Source: Perlucidibaca wandonensis
GTDB taxonomy: Bacteria; Pseudomonadota; Gammaproteobacteria; Pseudomonadales; Moraxellaceae
NCBI RefSeq assembly: GCF_042677145.1
Contig: NZ_JBHTIT010000001.1
Location: forward strand, 1,860,001 to 1,924,000
DNA length: 64,000 bases
Reading direction: 5' to 3'
Below the pieces are notes generated by a model. The model had not been told where the DNA came from. It ran no database searches and was given only the letters and a program-made list of their open reading frames with translations. The position numbers and the translations under genes are program-made. Shown here piece after piece: positions 57,011 through 64,000 of the stretch (the first letter of the stretch is position 1; every line of letters starts with the position of its first letter).

Positions 57011-58296
57011 GTCGACACGCCCTGTATGGGTAGCTCAATGATAAAGCTGGCGCCCTGCGGCACAGCAGGCTCACACCACAGCTTACCTTTATGTTGATCA
57101 ACAATAAGCGCTCGGCTAATAGGCAGGCCTTGGCCTGTACCTTGACCAACAGCTTTGGTGGTGAAAAATGGGTCAAAAATTCGATGCCGCAGCGACTCTT
57201 CTACGCCGCTGCCATTATCACTCACCACCAAGCGAATATGACCTTCATGCTGACTCAAAACGATGGTGATTTGGCCTGGCTGACCTGAGTCTATCTGCAT
57301 ATTCAGGCGACTATCGATGGCATGGCAGGCATTGGTGAGTAAGTTAATCAGAACCTGCACTATATGATCGCGACGACAGATCACGGCAGGCACATCCTGC
57401 AGCTCAAGAACCACTTTGGCGACCTGACTCACCTCATGTGCAGAAAGCGTAATAGCTTCCTGCACTAGTACAGCCATATTCTCAGGGTTCGCGGTCTCGC
57501 TGATGTGAGTGAAACTGCGCATGCTGCGAGTAATGTCGCGTACTCGAGACACGCCCTCTTGGCTGCGTTTCAGCGCAGCCGGCAGATTCTCACGAATAAA
57601 TGTCGAGTCGATACGCTGCAGCAACTCATTCATTGCGGGTGACTTGCTCGTCTCTTGCTCAGCTAGCGCCAAAACATCCAATAACTCACTGCAGGCTTCA
57701 TCAATAAAGCTTAGGTTATCGCCTAAATACTGCAGCGGCGTATTGATCTCATGGGCAATCCCGGCCGCCAAACTGCCCATAGCCTCTAACTTGTGAGCTT
57801 GACGCTGCAAGAGCTCAATTCGGTGATATTCCCGAAGATCGACGCCAATGAGCACGTATTGCACGCGATCTTGCGTATCTTTCTCTTGGGCAATAGACAG
57901 CAGGACCGGCACTGGCTGGCCATCATAGCCACGAAATTGCGCCTCAACGGTAATCTCGGCATCTTGCGAGTCAATGACTTGCGACAGCAGTGCTTTCGCG
58001 TCCGGCAAAAACTCAGCCAATGGTCGTCCGAGCAATGCCACCGACTGCATATCGAGCAAGCGCCCTGCCTGTTCGTTGGCATGCTGAATGTATAAGTCAG
58101 AGGTAATAACCAACCACAAGCCAGGCACAGGGCTTTTTAGACCACCTACGCGAGCCGCGGCTTGATTGAGCGAAATTTCAGGCGTGTGTTCGGCAATATC
58201 GTCGAGCGCGCGCTCAAACAGCGCTACCTGCTGTTGCAGGAGCGCGTGGGCGAGCTCGTCTTCCGACAAGGCATTGAGCAGTGAAGAGTCCGACAT
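57007..58296 (-). CDS. PAS-containing sensor histidine kinase
   Basis: A 429-residue soluble kinase without membrane helices. A coiled start is followed by a PAS domain at ~55-155 (GLWLVITSDLYIQHANEQAGRLL), then GIAHEINTPLQYLGDNL with His182, and a HATPase domain (NLLTNACHAI, DNGSGVE, DPFFTTKAVGQGTGQGLPIS). The H-box with 'INTPLQY' is of the NtrB/HisKA_4-like type. It is coupled to the downstream regulator with the degenerate HD-GYP output; the signal and target are unknown. Confidence 0.92.
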   Translation of the reverse strand: MSDSSLLNALSEDELAHALLQQQVALFERALDDIAEHTPEISLNQAAARVGGLKSPVPGLWLVITSDLYIQHANEQAGRLLDMQSVALLGRPLAEFLPDAKALLSQVIDSQDAEITVEAQFRGYDGQPVPVLLSIAQEKDTQDRVQYVLIGVDLREYHRIELLQRQAHKLEAMGSLAAGIAHEINTPLQYLGDNLSFIDEACSELLDVLALAEQETSKSPAMNELLQRIDSTFIRENLPAALKRSQEGVSRVRDITRSMRSFTHISETANPENMAVLVQEAITLSAHEVSQVAKVVLELQDVPAVICRRDHIVQVLINLLTNACHAIDSRLNMQIDSGQPGQITIVLSQHEGHIRLVVSDNGSGVEESLRHRIFDPFFTTKAVGQGTGQGLPISRALIVDQHKGKLWCEPAVPQGASFIIELPIQGVST

Positions 58297-58428
58297 GAGG
58301 GCTCTCGTGGCGAATTAAGAAGTAACTCTATATCGGCACGAGAGCGTGTTTCTTTAGCGAGAGCGATGGCCGCTAGCTAGGAGGTCGGGGCCTTTCTTGC
58401 TATCAGCTGCCCTCACTCTGTCGATTAA

Positions 58429-59625
58429 CTAGATCGGTAACACGCGCGCAAACACGGCCTTCAAATACTCAGTTTCAGGAATCGCTGGGTGAATCGGGTG
58501 GTCAGCGCCCTGATGACTGTGATGAACAATCTGCGCTTGGCGATCGATATGACGCGAGCTGGCGCGAATCACATCCACCAGTTCGTTACGACCCAAATGC
58601 ATCGAGCAAGATGCGCTAATCAGCAGACCGTCGCGATTAAGCAGGCGCATGGCCAGCTCATTGATGCGGCGATAAGCCTGCAGGCCGGCTTTATGATCTT
58701 TGCGACGGGTAATAAAGGCTGGCGGATCGATAATGACGACATCGAAGCGCTCGCCTTCTTGCTTAAGCGCTGTCAGTGCGTCGAAGGCATCGCCTTGCAA
58801 AGTCTGCACGCGCGACTCAACACCGTTGAGTGCGGCATTGCGCATAAGTTGATCTAAGGCTTTTTCCGAGCCATCGACGCAATGCACTTCAGCGGCACCA
58901 AAGACGGCAGCTTGCACGCCCCATCCGCCCAAATACGAGAACACGTCGAGCACACGCTTGCCTTCGACCAAGCCTTTTAAGCGCGCACGGGCATCGCGGT
59001 GGTCATAGAACCAGCCGGTTTTTTGGCCTTCACGCACCAATGCTTCAAAGGCCACACCATTTTCGCGCAAAGGTACGCGATCAGGCACTTCGCCGTAAGC
59101 GACTTCGACATAGGAATCTAGGCCTTCAACAACACGCATTTTGCCGTCATTTTTGAACAAGACGCCGCTGGGCTTGAAGACTTTCACTATGGCATCAACA
59201 AGTTCCGACTTCATCCGTTCCATGCCGGCGTTGGAGATTTGCACAACGAAAATATCGGCAAAACGGTCGATGACCACGCCCGGCAAGCCATCGCTATCGC
59301 CATAAACCAAACGGTAATACGGCTCGTCGAACCATTGCTCACGCAGGCTTAGTGCGATTTGCAGGCGATGCACAAACAGTGAAGTCGACAAGGGATGTGC
59401 GACATCGCGGTTATACAGGCGCGCACAAATCAAGGCGTTGGGATTAACAATCGCCAAGCCTAAAGCCTTGCCTTTGCTATCTTCGACAACAACCTGATCG
59501 CCCGGGTTTATTGCTTTCAGCGGCGTTGCGGCAATGTCGACCTCGTTGGAAAAAATCCACACATGGCCTTCGCGCAAACGGCGCTCTTCACTGGTCTTTA
59601 AGCGTAAACGGGGCAAATCAGTCAT
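58429..59625 (-). CDS. rlmI: 23S rRNA m5C1962 methyltransferase RlmI
   Basis: RlmI methylates C1962 of 23S rRNA with SAM. The 398-residue protein has an N-terminal PUA domain (LRLKTSEERRLREGHVWIFSNEV), the EEhEH-like region, and a Rossmann methyltransferase domain: VLDVFSYLGGWGVQAAVFGAAEVHCVDGS (SAM loop) and VIIDPPAF, ending with SASCSMHLG, which holds the catalytic cysteine. It lies 14 bases after gcvPB and ends the minus-strand run. Confidence 0.93.
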   Translation of the reverse strand: MTDLPRLRLKTSEERRLREGHVWIFSNEVDIAATPLKAINPGDQVVVEDSKGKALGLAIVNPNALICARLYNRDVAHPLSTSLFVHRLQIALSLREQWFDEPYYRLVYGDSDGLPGVVIDRFADIFVVQISNAGMERMKSELVDAIVKVFKPSGVLFKNDGKMRVVEGLDSYVEVAYGEVPDRVPLRENGVAFEALVREGQKTGWFYDHRDARARLKGLVEGKRVLDVFSYLGGWGVQAAVFGAAEVHCVDGSEKALDQLMRNAALNGVESRVQTLQGDAFDALTALKQEGERFDVVIIDPPAFITRRKDHKAGLQAYRRINELAMRLLNRDGLLISASCSMHLGRNELVDVIRASSRHIDRQAQIVHHSHQGADHPIHPAIPETEYLKAVFARVLPI

Positions 59626-59639
59626 GGTTATCTCAGTAG

Positions 59640-61097
59640 TTAAGCTTGCGGGCGCCAGACTAAGTCCAGCTCACGCGCGGCGCGCACATCATCAAGACGG
59701 CGCACTGGCATGGTATGCGGAGCATTACGCACCATCTCTGGTGTGGTTCGCGCCTCTTCCATGATTTTGATCAAGGCTTCAGCAAAGCCATCGAGCTCAT
59801 CAGGCGACTCGGTTTCGGTCGGCTCAATGAGGAAGCACTCTGGAATTAGCAGCGGAAAGTAAGTCGTTGGCGCGTGGTAGCCATAGTCAAGCAAACGCTT
59901 GGCAATATCCATCGCGCTCACGCCTAACTCTTTGGCTTCTTTCGCAAAGCTAATGATGAATTCGTGCGAGGCACGGCGCTCAGGATAGGCGAGCTGGAAG
60001 CCGGCATCGGCCAAACGCTTCATCAAGTAGTTGGCGTTGAGCGTGGAGTACTCACCAACGCGATGCAGACCTTCGCGGCCAAGCGCATAGGCATAGTAGG
60101 CCGCGCGCAGCAGCACACCGGCGTTGCCCATATACGCCGATAAACGGCCGATAGTGCCAGGAATATCTTTCTCCGTGAGCCAGCGATAGCTGCCATCGTC
60201 ATTTTTACCGGCAATCGGCGTTGGCATATATGGCAATAAACGTGCACTGACGCCGACTGGACCAGCACCTGGGCCGCCGCCGCCGTGTGGCGTGGCGAAG
60301 GTTTTGTGCAAGTTCATGTGCAGCACGTCAAAACCCATATCGCCGGGGCGAACTTTGCCCAAAATGGCGTTGAGGTTGGCTCCGTCGTAATACAGCAGGC
60401 CGCCAGCTGTGTGCACGGCTTCGGCGATCTCTTTGATCTGCTGCTCAAACACACCACAAGTCGATGGGTTGGTCATCATCAGGCCAGCGGTTTGCGGGCC
60501 AACAGCGGCTTTCAAGGCTTCTAGATCGACGTCGCCATTGGCCAACACAGGAATCTCGCGGACTTTATAGCCGCACATCACGGCCGTTGCGGGGTTAGTG
60601 CCGTGTGCCGCTGCAGGGATGAGCATTTCAACGCGCTCAATGTCGTTGCGGGCTTCGTGATAGGCACGAATCATCGCGACACCGGCAAATTCGCCCTGCG
60701 CACCAGCCATAGGTGTTAACGACACACCCTTCATGCCAGTGACTTCCATCAGCGTTTCTTGCAAGTCATGCAGGCAGGCCAAATAGCCCTGCGAGTGTGA
60801 CTCAGGCGCGAGTGGGTGGCGCTGCAAAAAGCCCGGCAACATGGCGGCGCGATGAGCACCGCGCGGGTTGTACTTCATCGTGCACGAACCCAGAGGGTAG
60901 AACATCGTGTCGATGGAGAAGTTCTTGCGCGATAAGTTGGTGTAATGACGCACCACTTGCAGCTCAGACACTTCCGGCAAAATCGCGCGCGTACGGCGGC
61001 GCAGTGACTCAGGAATAGCCGTTAAATCGGCGTGTTGCTGTGGCGCTTGCGAGGTAGCACGGCGGCCAGTTTCACCACGTTCAAAAATCAAAGTCAT
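59640..61097 (-). CDS. gcvPB: Glycine dehydrogenase (decarboxylating) subunit 2
   Basis: GcvPB is the PLP-carrying half of the split P-protein of the glycine cleavage system, which decarboxylates glycine and passes the aminomethyl group to lipoyl-GcvH. The PLP lysine is in MNLHKTFATPHGGGGPG; SPTMAGAQGEF-like LTPMAGAQGEFAGV and LIPAAAHGTNPATA are also conserved. 485 residues is the usual half-size. It lies 5 bases from gcvPA, with which it forms the active enzyme. Confidence 0.96.
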   Translation of the reverse strand: MTLIFERGETGRRATSQAPQQHADLTAIPESLRRRTRAILPEVSELQVVRHYTNLSRKNFSIDTMFYPLGSCTMKYNPRGAHRAAMLPGFLQRHPLAPESHSQGYLACLHDLQETLMEVTGMKGVSLTPMAGAQGEFAGVAMIRAYHEARNDIERVEMLIPAAAHGTNPATAVMCGYKVREIPVLANGDVDLEALKAAVGPQTAGLMMTNPSTCGVFEQQIKEIAEAVHTAGGLLYYDGANLNAILGKVRPGDMGFDVLHMNLHKTFATPHGGGGPGAGPVGVSARLLPYMPTPIAGKNDDGSYRWLTEKDIPGTIGRLSAYMGNAGVLLRAAYYAYALGREGLHRVGEYSTLNANYLMKRLADAGFQLAYPERRASHEFIISFAKEAKELGVSAMDIAKRLLDYGYHAPTTYFPLLIPECFLIEPTETESPDELDGFAEALIKIMEEARTTPEMVRNAPHTMPVRRLDDVRAARELDLVWRPQA

Positions 61098-61102
61098 GGC
61101 GA

Positions 61103-62461
61103 TTACTCCGAAGCCAAGGCGGCGCTAAGCGCTGCACGATAACGCGCCAAATCGGCGGCATTTTTCGTCTCCGTGGTACACACCACGATAGCCGAACCCA
61201 GTTCCGGATAATCTGCAGTCAAATCGACGCCGGCCAACACACCTTGATCGGCCATCTTCGCCAAAACAGCTTCTGCGGGCTGATTCAAACGAATGACCTG
61301 TTCATGAAACACCGGCGCAGCAAACGCACGAGTTGCGCCAGCGGGCAAATCTGCCGTCAGCGACTGGATGTTTTGATGCGAGGCCAAAGCCACACGCTCC
61401 AAACCTTCAGCACCCAACAGGCTTAGGTAAATGGTCGCGGCAGTCATCGCCAAACCTTGGTTGGTGCAGATATTCGATGTCGCTTTGGCGCGGCGGATGT
61501 GTTGCTCGCGCGCCTGCAGCGTGAGGGCATAGCCAGGCTTGCCATCGAGATCGACGGTGCGGCCAATGATACGGCCAGGCATTTGGCGGATATGCGCCAT
61601 TTTGCAGCACATAAAGCCGCAATACGGGCCGCCTGATGACAACGGAATACCAAAAGGCTGGGCTTCACCAACGACGATATCGACGCCAGTAGCGCCCCAT
61701 TCGCCCGGCGGCGTGAACAAGGCCAGTGCCATCGGGTTCACCACAGCAATAACCAACATGCCCTGCGCCTGCGCCCAGTCGGTGAGCACATGTACGTCTT
61801 CCAGCACGCCAAAGAAGTTTGGTTGCGGAATCACTAGCGCGGCAAAATCTTCACCTTCATACGCTGCCAAAGAGGCTGGATCCATACGGCCTTGCGCATG
61901 GTCATAGTCGAGCTCGACCAGTTCAATGTCCTGACCTTCAACAATGGCGCGAGCAGCGGCGCGATACATCGGTGACACCGTGCGTGGCATCAAAATGCGG
62001 CGTGACTTCGAGCGCTTATTAGCGCGGATGGCCATCAGCACGGCTTCGGCCAGACCAGAAGCGCCGTCGTAGACCGAGGCGTTGCTAGCGTCCATGGCAG
62101 TGATGTGCGCCATCATCGATTGGAATTCGTAAATAACTTGTAGCGTGCCTTGCGATGCTTCGGCCTGATACGGCGTGTAGGCGGTCAAAAATTCGCCGCG
62201 CGATGCTAAGTCCCATACCGCCGCTGGAATATGATGCTCATAGGCGCCAGCGCCCAAGAAGCAGAGCGCGCCAGCATCTTGCTCGCTACGCTCACGCATC
62301 ATGCGCGTCACGTCCATTTCCGACAGGCCATCAGCAATGCCGGTTAGCGGGCCCGAGCGCAGCGCCTGCGGAATCTCATCAAACAAGGTGTCCAGCGACT
62401 CAGCACCTAAGGTGTCGAGCATGCGGCGCACATCACCAGCGGTATGCGGGATAAACGGCAT
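61103..62461 (-). CDS. gcvPA: Glycine dehydrogenase (decarboxylating) subunit 1
   Basis: GcvPA is the other half of the split P-protein. Motifs: FIPHTAGDVRRMLDTLG, CFLGAGAYEHHIPAAV, FLTAYTPYQAEASQGTLQVIYEFQSMMA and SNICTNQGL. Two ATG codons lie in tandem (62464, 62461); GGAGTG is spaced better for the second. E. coli has a single fused gcvP, so the split form is a useful lineage marker. A terminator-like hairpin stands between gcvH and this gene. Confidence 0.96.
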   Translation of the reverse strand: MPFIPHTAGDVRRMLDTLGAESLDTLFDEIPQALRSGPLTGIADGLSEMDVTRMMRERSEQDAGALCFLGAGAYEHHIPAAVWDLASRGEFLTAYTPYQAEASQGTLQVIYEFQSMMAHITAMDASNASVYDGASGLAEAVLMAIRANKRSKSRRILMPRTVSPMYRAAARAIVEGQDIELVELDYDHAQGRMDPASLAAYEGEDFAALVIPQPNFFGVLEDVHVLTDWAQAQGMLVIAVVNPMALALFTPPGEWGATGVDIVVGEAQPFGIPLSSGGPYCGFMCCKMAHIRQMPGRIIGRTVDLDGKPGYALTLQAREQHIRRAKATSNICTNQGLAMTAATIYLSLLGAEGLERVALASHQNIQSLTADLPAGATRAFAAPVFHEQVIRLNQPAEAVLAKMADQGVLAGVDLTADYPELGSAIVVCTTETKNAADLARYRAALSAALASE

Positions 62462-62505
62462 CATTCACTCCAGCAGGCCGGCGTCGGCGCTGCATATTCA
62501 ATAGC

Positions 62506-62528
62506 AAAAAGCCCTGAGCAAGCAGGGC
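62506..62528 (-). terminator. Terminator-like hairpin between gcvH and gcvPA
   Basis: On the minus strand GCCCTG-CTTGCT-CAGGGC is followed by TTTTTG. It is in the 86-base gap after the gcvH stop and could end or attenuate the gcvT-gcvH transcript before gcvPAB. Confidence 0.72.
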
Positions 62529-62547
62529 CCAATGGTTTAGCGAAGAA

Positions 62548-62931
62548 TCAGTGGTCTTGCTTTGCGGCGTATGCTTCAGCGCTGAGCAGCTCATCTAGCT
62601 CAGCGGCATCGGTAATTTTGATTTGATACAACCAGCCGCCAGTGTAGGGCTCGGTATTGACGATTTCTGGTGCATCAACCAAGGCTTCATTGATGGCAAT
62701 GATTTCGCCCGATACTGGTGCGTAAATATCTGAGGCGGCCTTAACCGACTCCACCACACCGGCTTCTTGGCCAGCGCTGACTACATCGCCTACGGTTGGC
62801 AATTCAACGAAAACTAAGTCGCCGAGTGCATCTTGGGCGTGATCGGTGATACCGACGGTAACAACATCACCATCTAAGCGAGCCCATTCGTGGCTAGCGG
62901 CGTATTTCAATTCAGCAGGTAATTGGCTCAT
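62548..62931 (-). CDS. gcvH: Glycine cleavage system H protein
   Basis: GcvH carries the aminomethyl group on a lipoyl arm between P, T and L proteins. The lipoylated lysine is in VVESVKAASDIYAPVSG, and the barrel pattern (HEWARLDGDVVTVGITDHAQDALGDLVFVELP) is canonical. The ATG at 62931 (MSQLPAELKYAASHEW) fits the family; an ATG at 62943 adds four residues. 127 residues. It lies 47 bases after gcvT. Confidence 0.96.
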   Translation of the reverse strand: MSQLPAELKYAASHEWARLDGDVVTVGITDHAQDALGDLVFVELPTVGDVVSAGQEAGVVESVKAASDIYAPVSGEIIAINEALVDAPEIVNTEPYTGGWLYQIKITDAAELDELLSAEAYAAKQDH

Positions 62932-62978
62932 GGAATCTCTCATGCGGCAGAAGCCGACTCAATAGGTTTTAAAAAAGC

Positions 62979-64000
62979 TTAAACGATCGCAGCGCCGCGG
63001 CGCACGAACATGGGTTTCACAATACGCACAGGCAATAACTTTCCGCGTACATCGACATGGGCTTGCGTGGCATCTGTCAGGGGAATGCGGGCAAACGCGA
63101 TGGATTGCTGCAGCGTTGGCGAGAAGGTGCCAGACGTGGTTTCACCATCCGCCACGCCTTCAATTATCACGCGCATATGTGAGCGCAACACGCCCTTACC
63201 TTCGAGCACGAGGCCAACAAGCTGATGAGTAACGCCAGCATCACGCTCCGCAACTAGCGCATCTTTGCCAATAAAGTCATGCGCCCAATCAATGCTCCAC
63301 GCCACACAGGAGCTCAGTGGCGATTCGTTTTCGCTTAGGTCATTACCGTAAAGCGGCATGCCTGCTTCTAGACGCAAAGTATCGCGTGCGCCTAGGCCGC
63401 AAGGCGCAACGCCGGCATCGAGCAGCTGTTGCCAAAATGCTCCTGACTGCTCATTGGGCAGCATGATTTCTAGGCCGTCTTCACCGGTGTAGCCGGTACG
63501 CGCGACAAACCAGTCATCGCCTAAGTCTACGCCCTGAAACAGGGCGAGCTCGGCAATGCGCTGGGCACGAGCCTCGCCGAGCAGACGCTCAACGGTGGCG
63601 CGAGCATTCGGGCCTTGCACGGCAATCATGGCAAGATCGGTGCGCTCTTTTAGGCTGATGCGAAAGCTTGCGGCTTGGCGTTGCATCCACGCGATGTCTT
63701 TGTCGTGAGTGCCGCAATTAACGATGACGCGCCAGAGTTCTGGCTGTTCAGGTGTGGGCGCATAGACAATGAGGTCGTCGAGCACGCAGCCAGCATCATT
63801 GAGCATGACCGAATAAATGGCCTTGCCCGGCAATTTGAGTTTGGCGACATTATTGGCTAAAAGCTTCTGCAAATACGCCACGGCGTCGGGGCCAGTGAGG
63901 TCGATAAAAGTCATGTGTGAGACATCAAACATGCCTTGATCACGGCGCACAGCATGATGCTCATCGATCACCGAGCTATATTGCACGGGCATATCCCAGC
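62979..64000 (-). CDS. gcvT: Aminomethyltransferase, T protein (5' end beyond window)
   Basis: GcvT takes the aminomethyl group from GcvH and makes methylene-THF and ammonia. The reading frame is open to base 64000 and begins mid-protein with WDMPVQYSSVIDEHHAVRRDQGMFDVSHM, so the methionine at 63992 is internal: family members have about 25 residues before this segment. Further motifs are LANNVAKL, ARTGYTGEDGLEI and ARDTLRLEAGMPLYGNDL. The C-terminus is complete (FVRRGAAIV). First visible gene of the gcvT-gcvH-gcvPA-gcvPB set. Confidence 0.96.
   Translation of the reverse strand, partial: WDMPVQYSSVIDEHHAVRRDQGMFDVSHMTFIDLTGPDAVAYLQKLLANNVAKLKLPGKAIYSVMLNDAGCVLDDLIVYAPTPEQPELWRVIVNCGTHDKDIAWMQRQAASFRISLKERTDLAMIAVQGPNARATVERLLGEARAQRIAELALFQGVDLGDDWFVARTGYTGEDGLEIMLPNEQSGAFWQQLLDAGVAPCGLGARDTLRLEAGMPLYGNDLSENESPLSSCVAWSIDWAHDFIGKDALVAERDAGVTHQLVGLVLEGKGVLRSHMRVIIEGVADGETTSGTFSPTLQQSIAFARIPLTDATQAHVDVRGKLLPVRIVKPMFVRRGAAIV

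Noticed and set aside
63981..63992. Methionine at 63992 as the gcvT start
   Set aside because: The frame stays open to the window edge and the preceding residues (WD) fit the internal family segment, so the start is outside.
1..64000. CRISPR arrays, rRNA genes, prophage or IS transposase genes
   Set aside because: No regularly spaced repeats, rRNA-like stretches, phage structural genes or transposase motifs were seen on either strand.

Overview
The window is a stretch of Gammaproteobacterial chromosome. The evidence is the gene order hflC-hflK-hflX-hfq-miaA-mutL-amiB-tsaE next to hisZ and purA, then rhodanese-grxC-secB, cyaY/lptM-lysA-dapF-DUF484-xerC, and the sutA/amtB/glnK/ubiK/yifB neighbourhood known from Pseudomonas. 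GC looks moderate, roughly mid-50s by eye (not computed). The split glycine decarboxylase (gcvPA + gcvPB), a P450/MpaB-type oxygenase operon and FadL suggest an aerobic, lipid- or hydrocarbon-using lineage such as Nevskiales or Spongiibacteraceae. I cannot fix the family from sequence alone.

Layout. 1-10.5 kb (minus strand): purA (3' part cut by the window edge), hisZ, hflC, hflK, hflX, hfq, miaA, mutL, amiB, tsaE. 10.6-15.2 kb: queG, orn, rsgA, a membrane rhodanese, grxC, secB, trmL. 15.2-16.6 kb: an ECF-type sigma factor operon with a small membrane protein and a periplasmic DUF3106-type protein. 16.6-19.2 kb: ntrC and ntrB, with two NtrC-type operators between ntrB and the divergent rimO (19.4-20.7 kb).

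20.7-24 kb is the accessory part of the window. It holds small promoterless genes of unlike composition, all on the plus strand, separated by foldable attC recombination sites (two clear, two degenerate, one collapsed) with no integron integrase. This is a CALIN-type gene-cassette array. Its products are mostly unknown: a small soluble protein, three small membrane proteins (one frameshifted) and a DUF2971-like protein. An NTF2-like protein, YajD-type HNH nuclease, CPXCG protein and nitronate monooxygenase-like enzyme follow.

26.3-37.4 kb: cyaY, lptM, lysA, dapF, DUF484, xerC, a HAD phosphatase, a cation diffusion facilitator, a SutA-like protein, amtB, glnK, a TorF-type porin, ubiK and yifB/comM. 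The porin-glnK-amtB unit is preceded by a near-consensus sigma-54 promoter and a perfect NtrC palindrome, which ties it to ntrBC at 16.6-19.2 kb. 37.4-43.1 kb: a tightly overlapping operon of MpaB/DUF2236 oxygenase, cytochrome P450, SDR and acyl-CoA dehydrogenase, divergent from a PF10118-type metal hydrolase. 43.2-47.8 kb: rep, cytochrome c5, FadL-type porin and tRNA-Arg(CCG).

47.8-64 kb: an AEC transporter; a lipoprotein copper-radical oxidase with all five active-site residues plus a translationally overlapping secreted partner of unknown function with a duplicated module; a DUF442 phosphatase/YeeE-YedE sulfur trio; rpiA; ilvA; a histidine kinase with a degenerate HD-GYP response regulator; rlmI; and the glycine cleavage genes gcvT (5' end cut by the window edge), gcvH, gcvPA and gcvPB.

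The best candidates for undescribed biology are the copper-oxidase/partner pair, the P450-MpaB operon with its inverted-repeat operator, and the cassette array.
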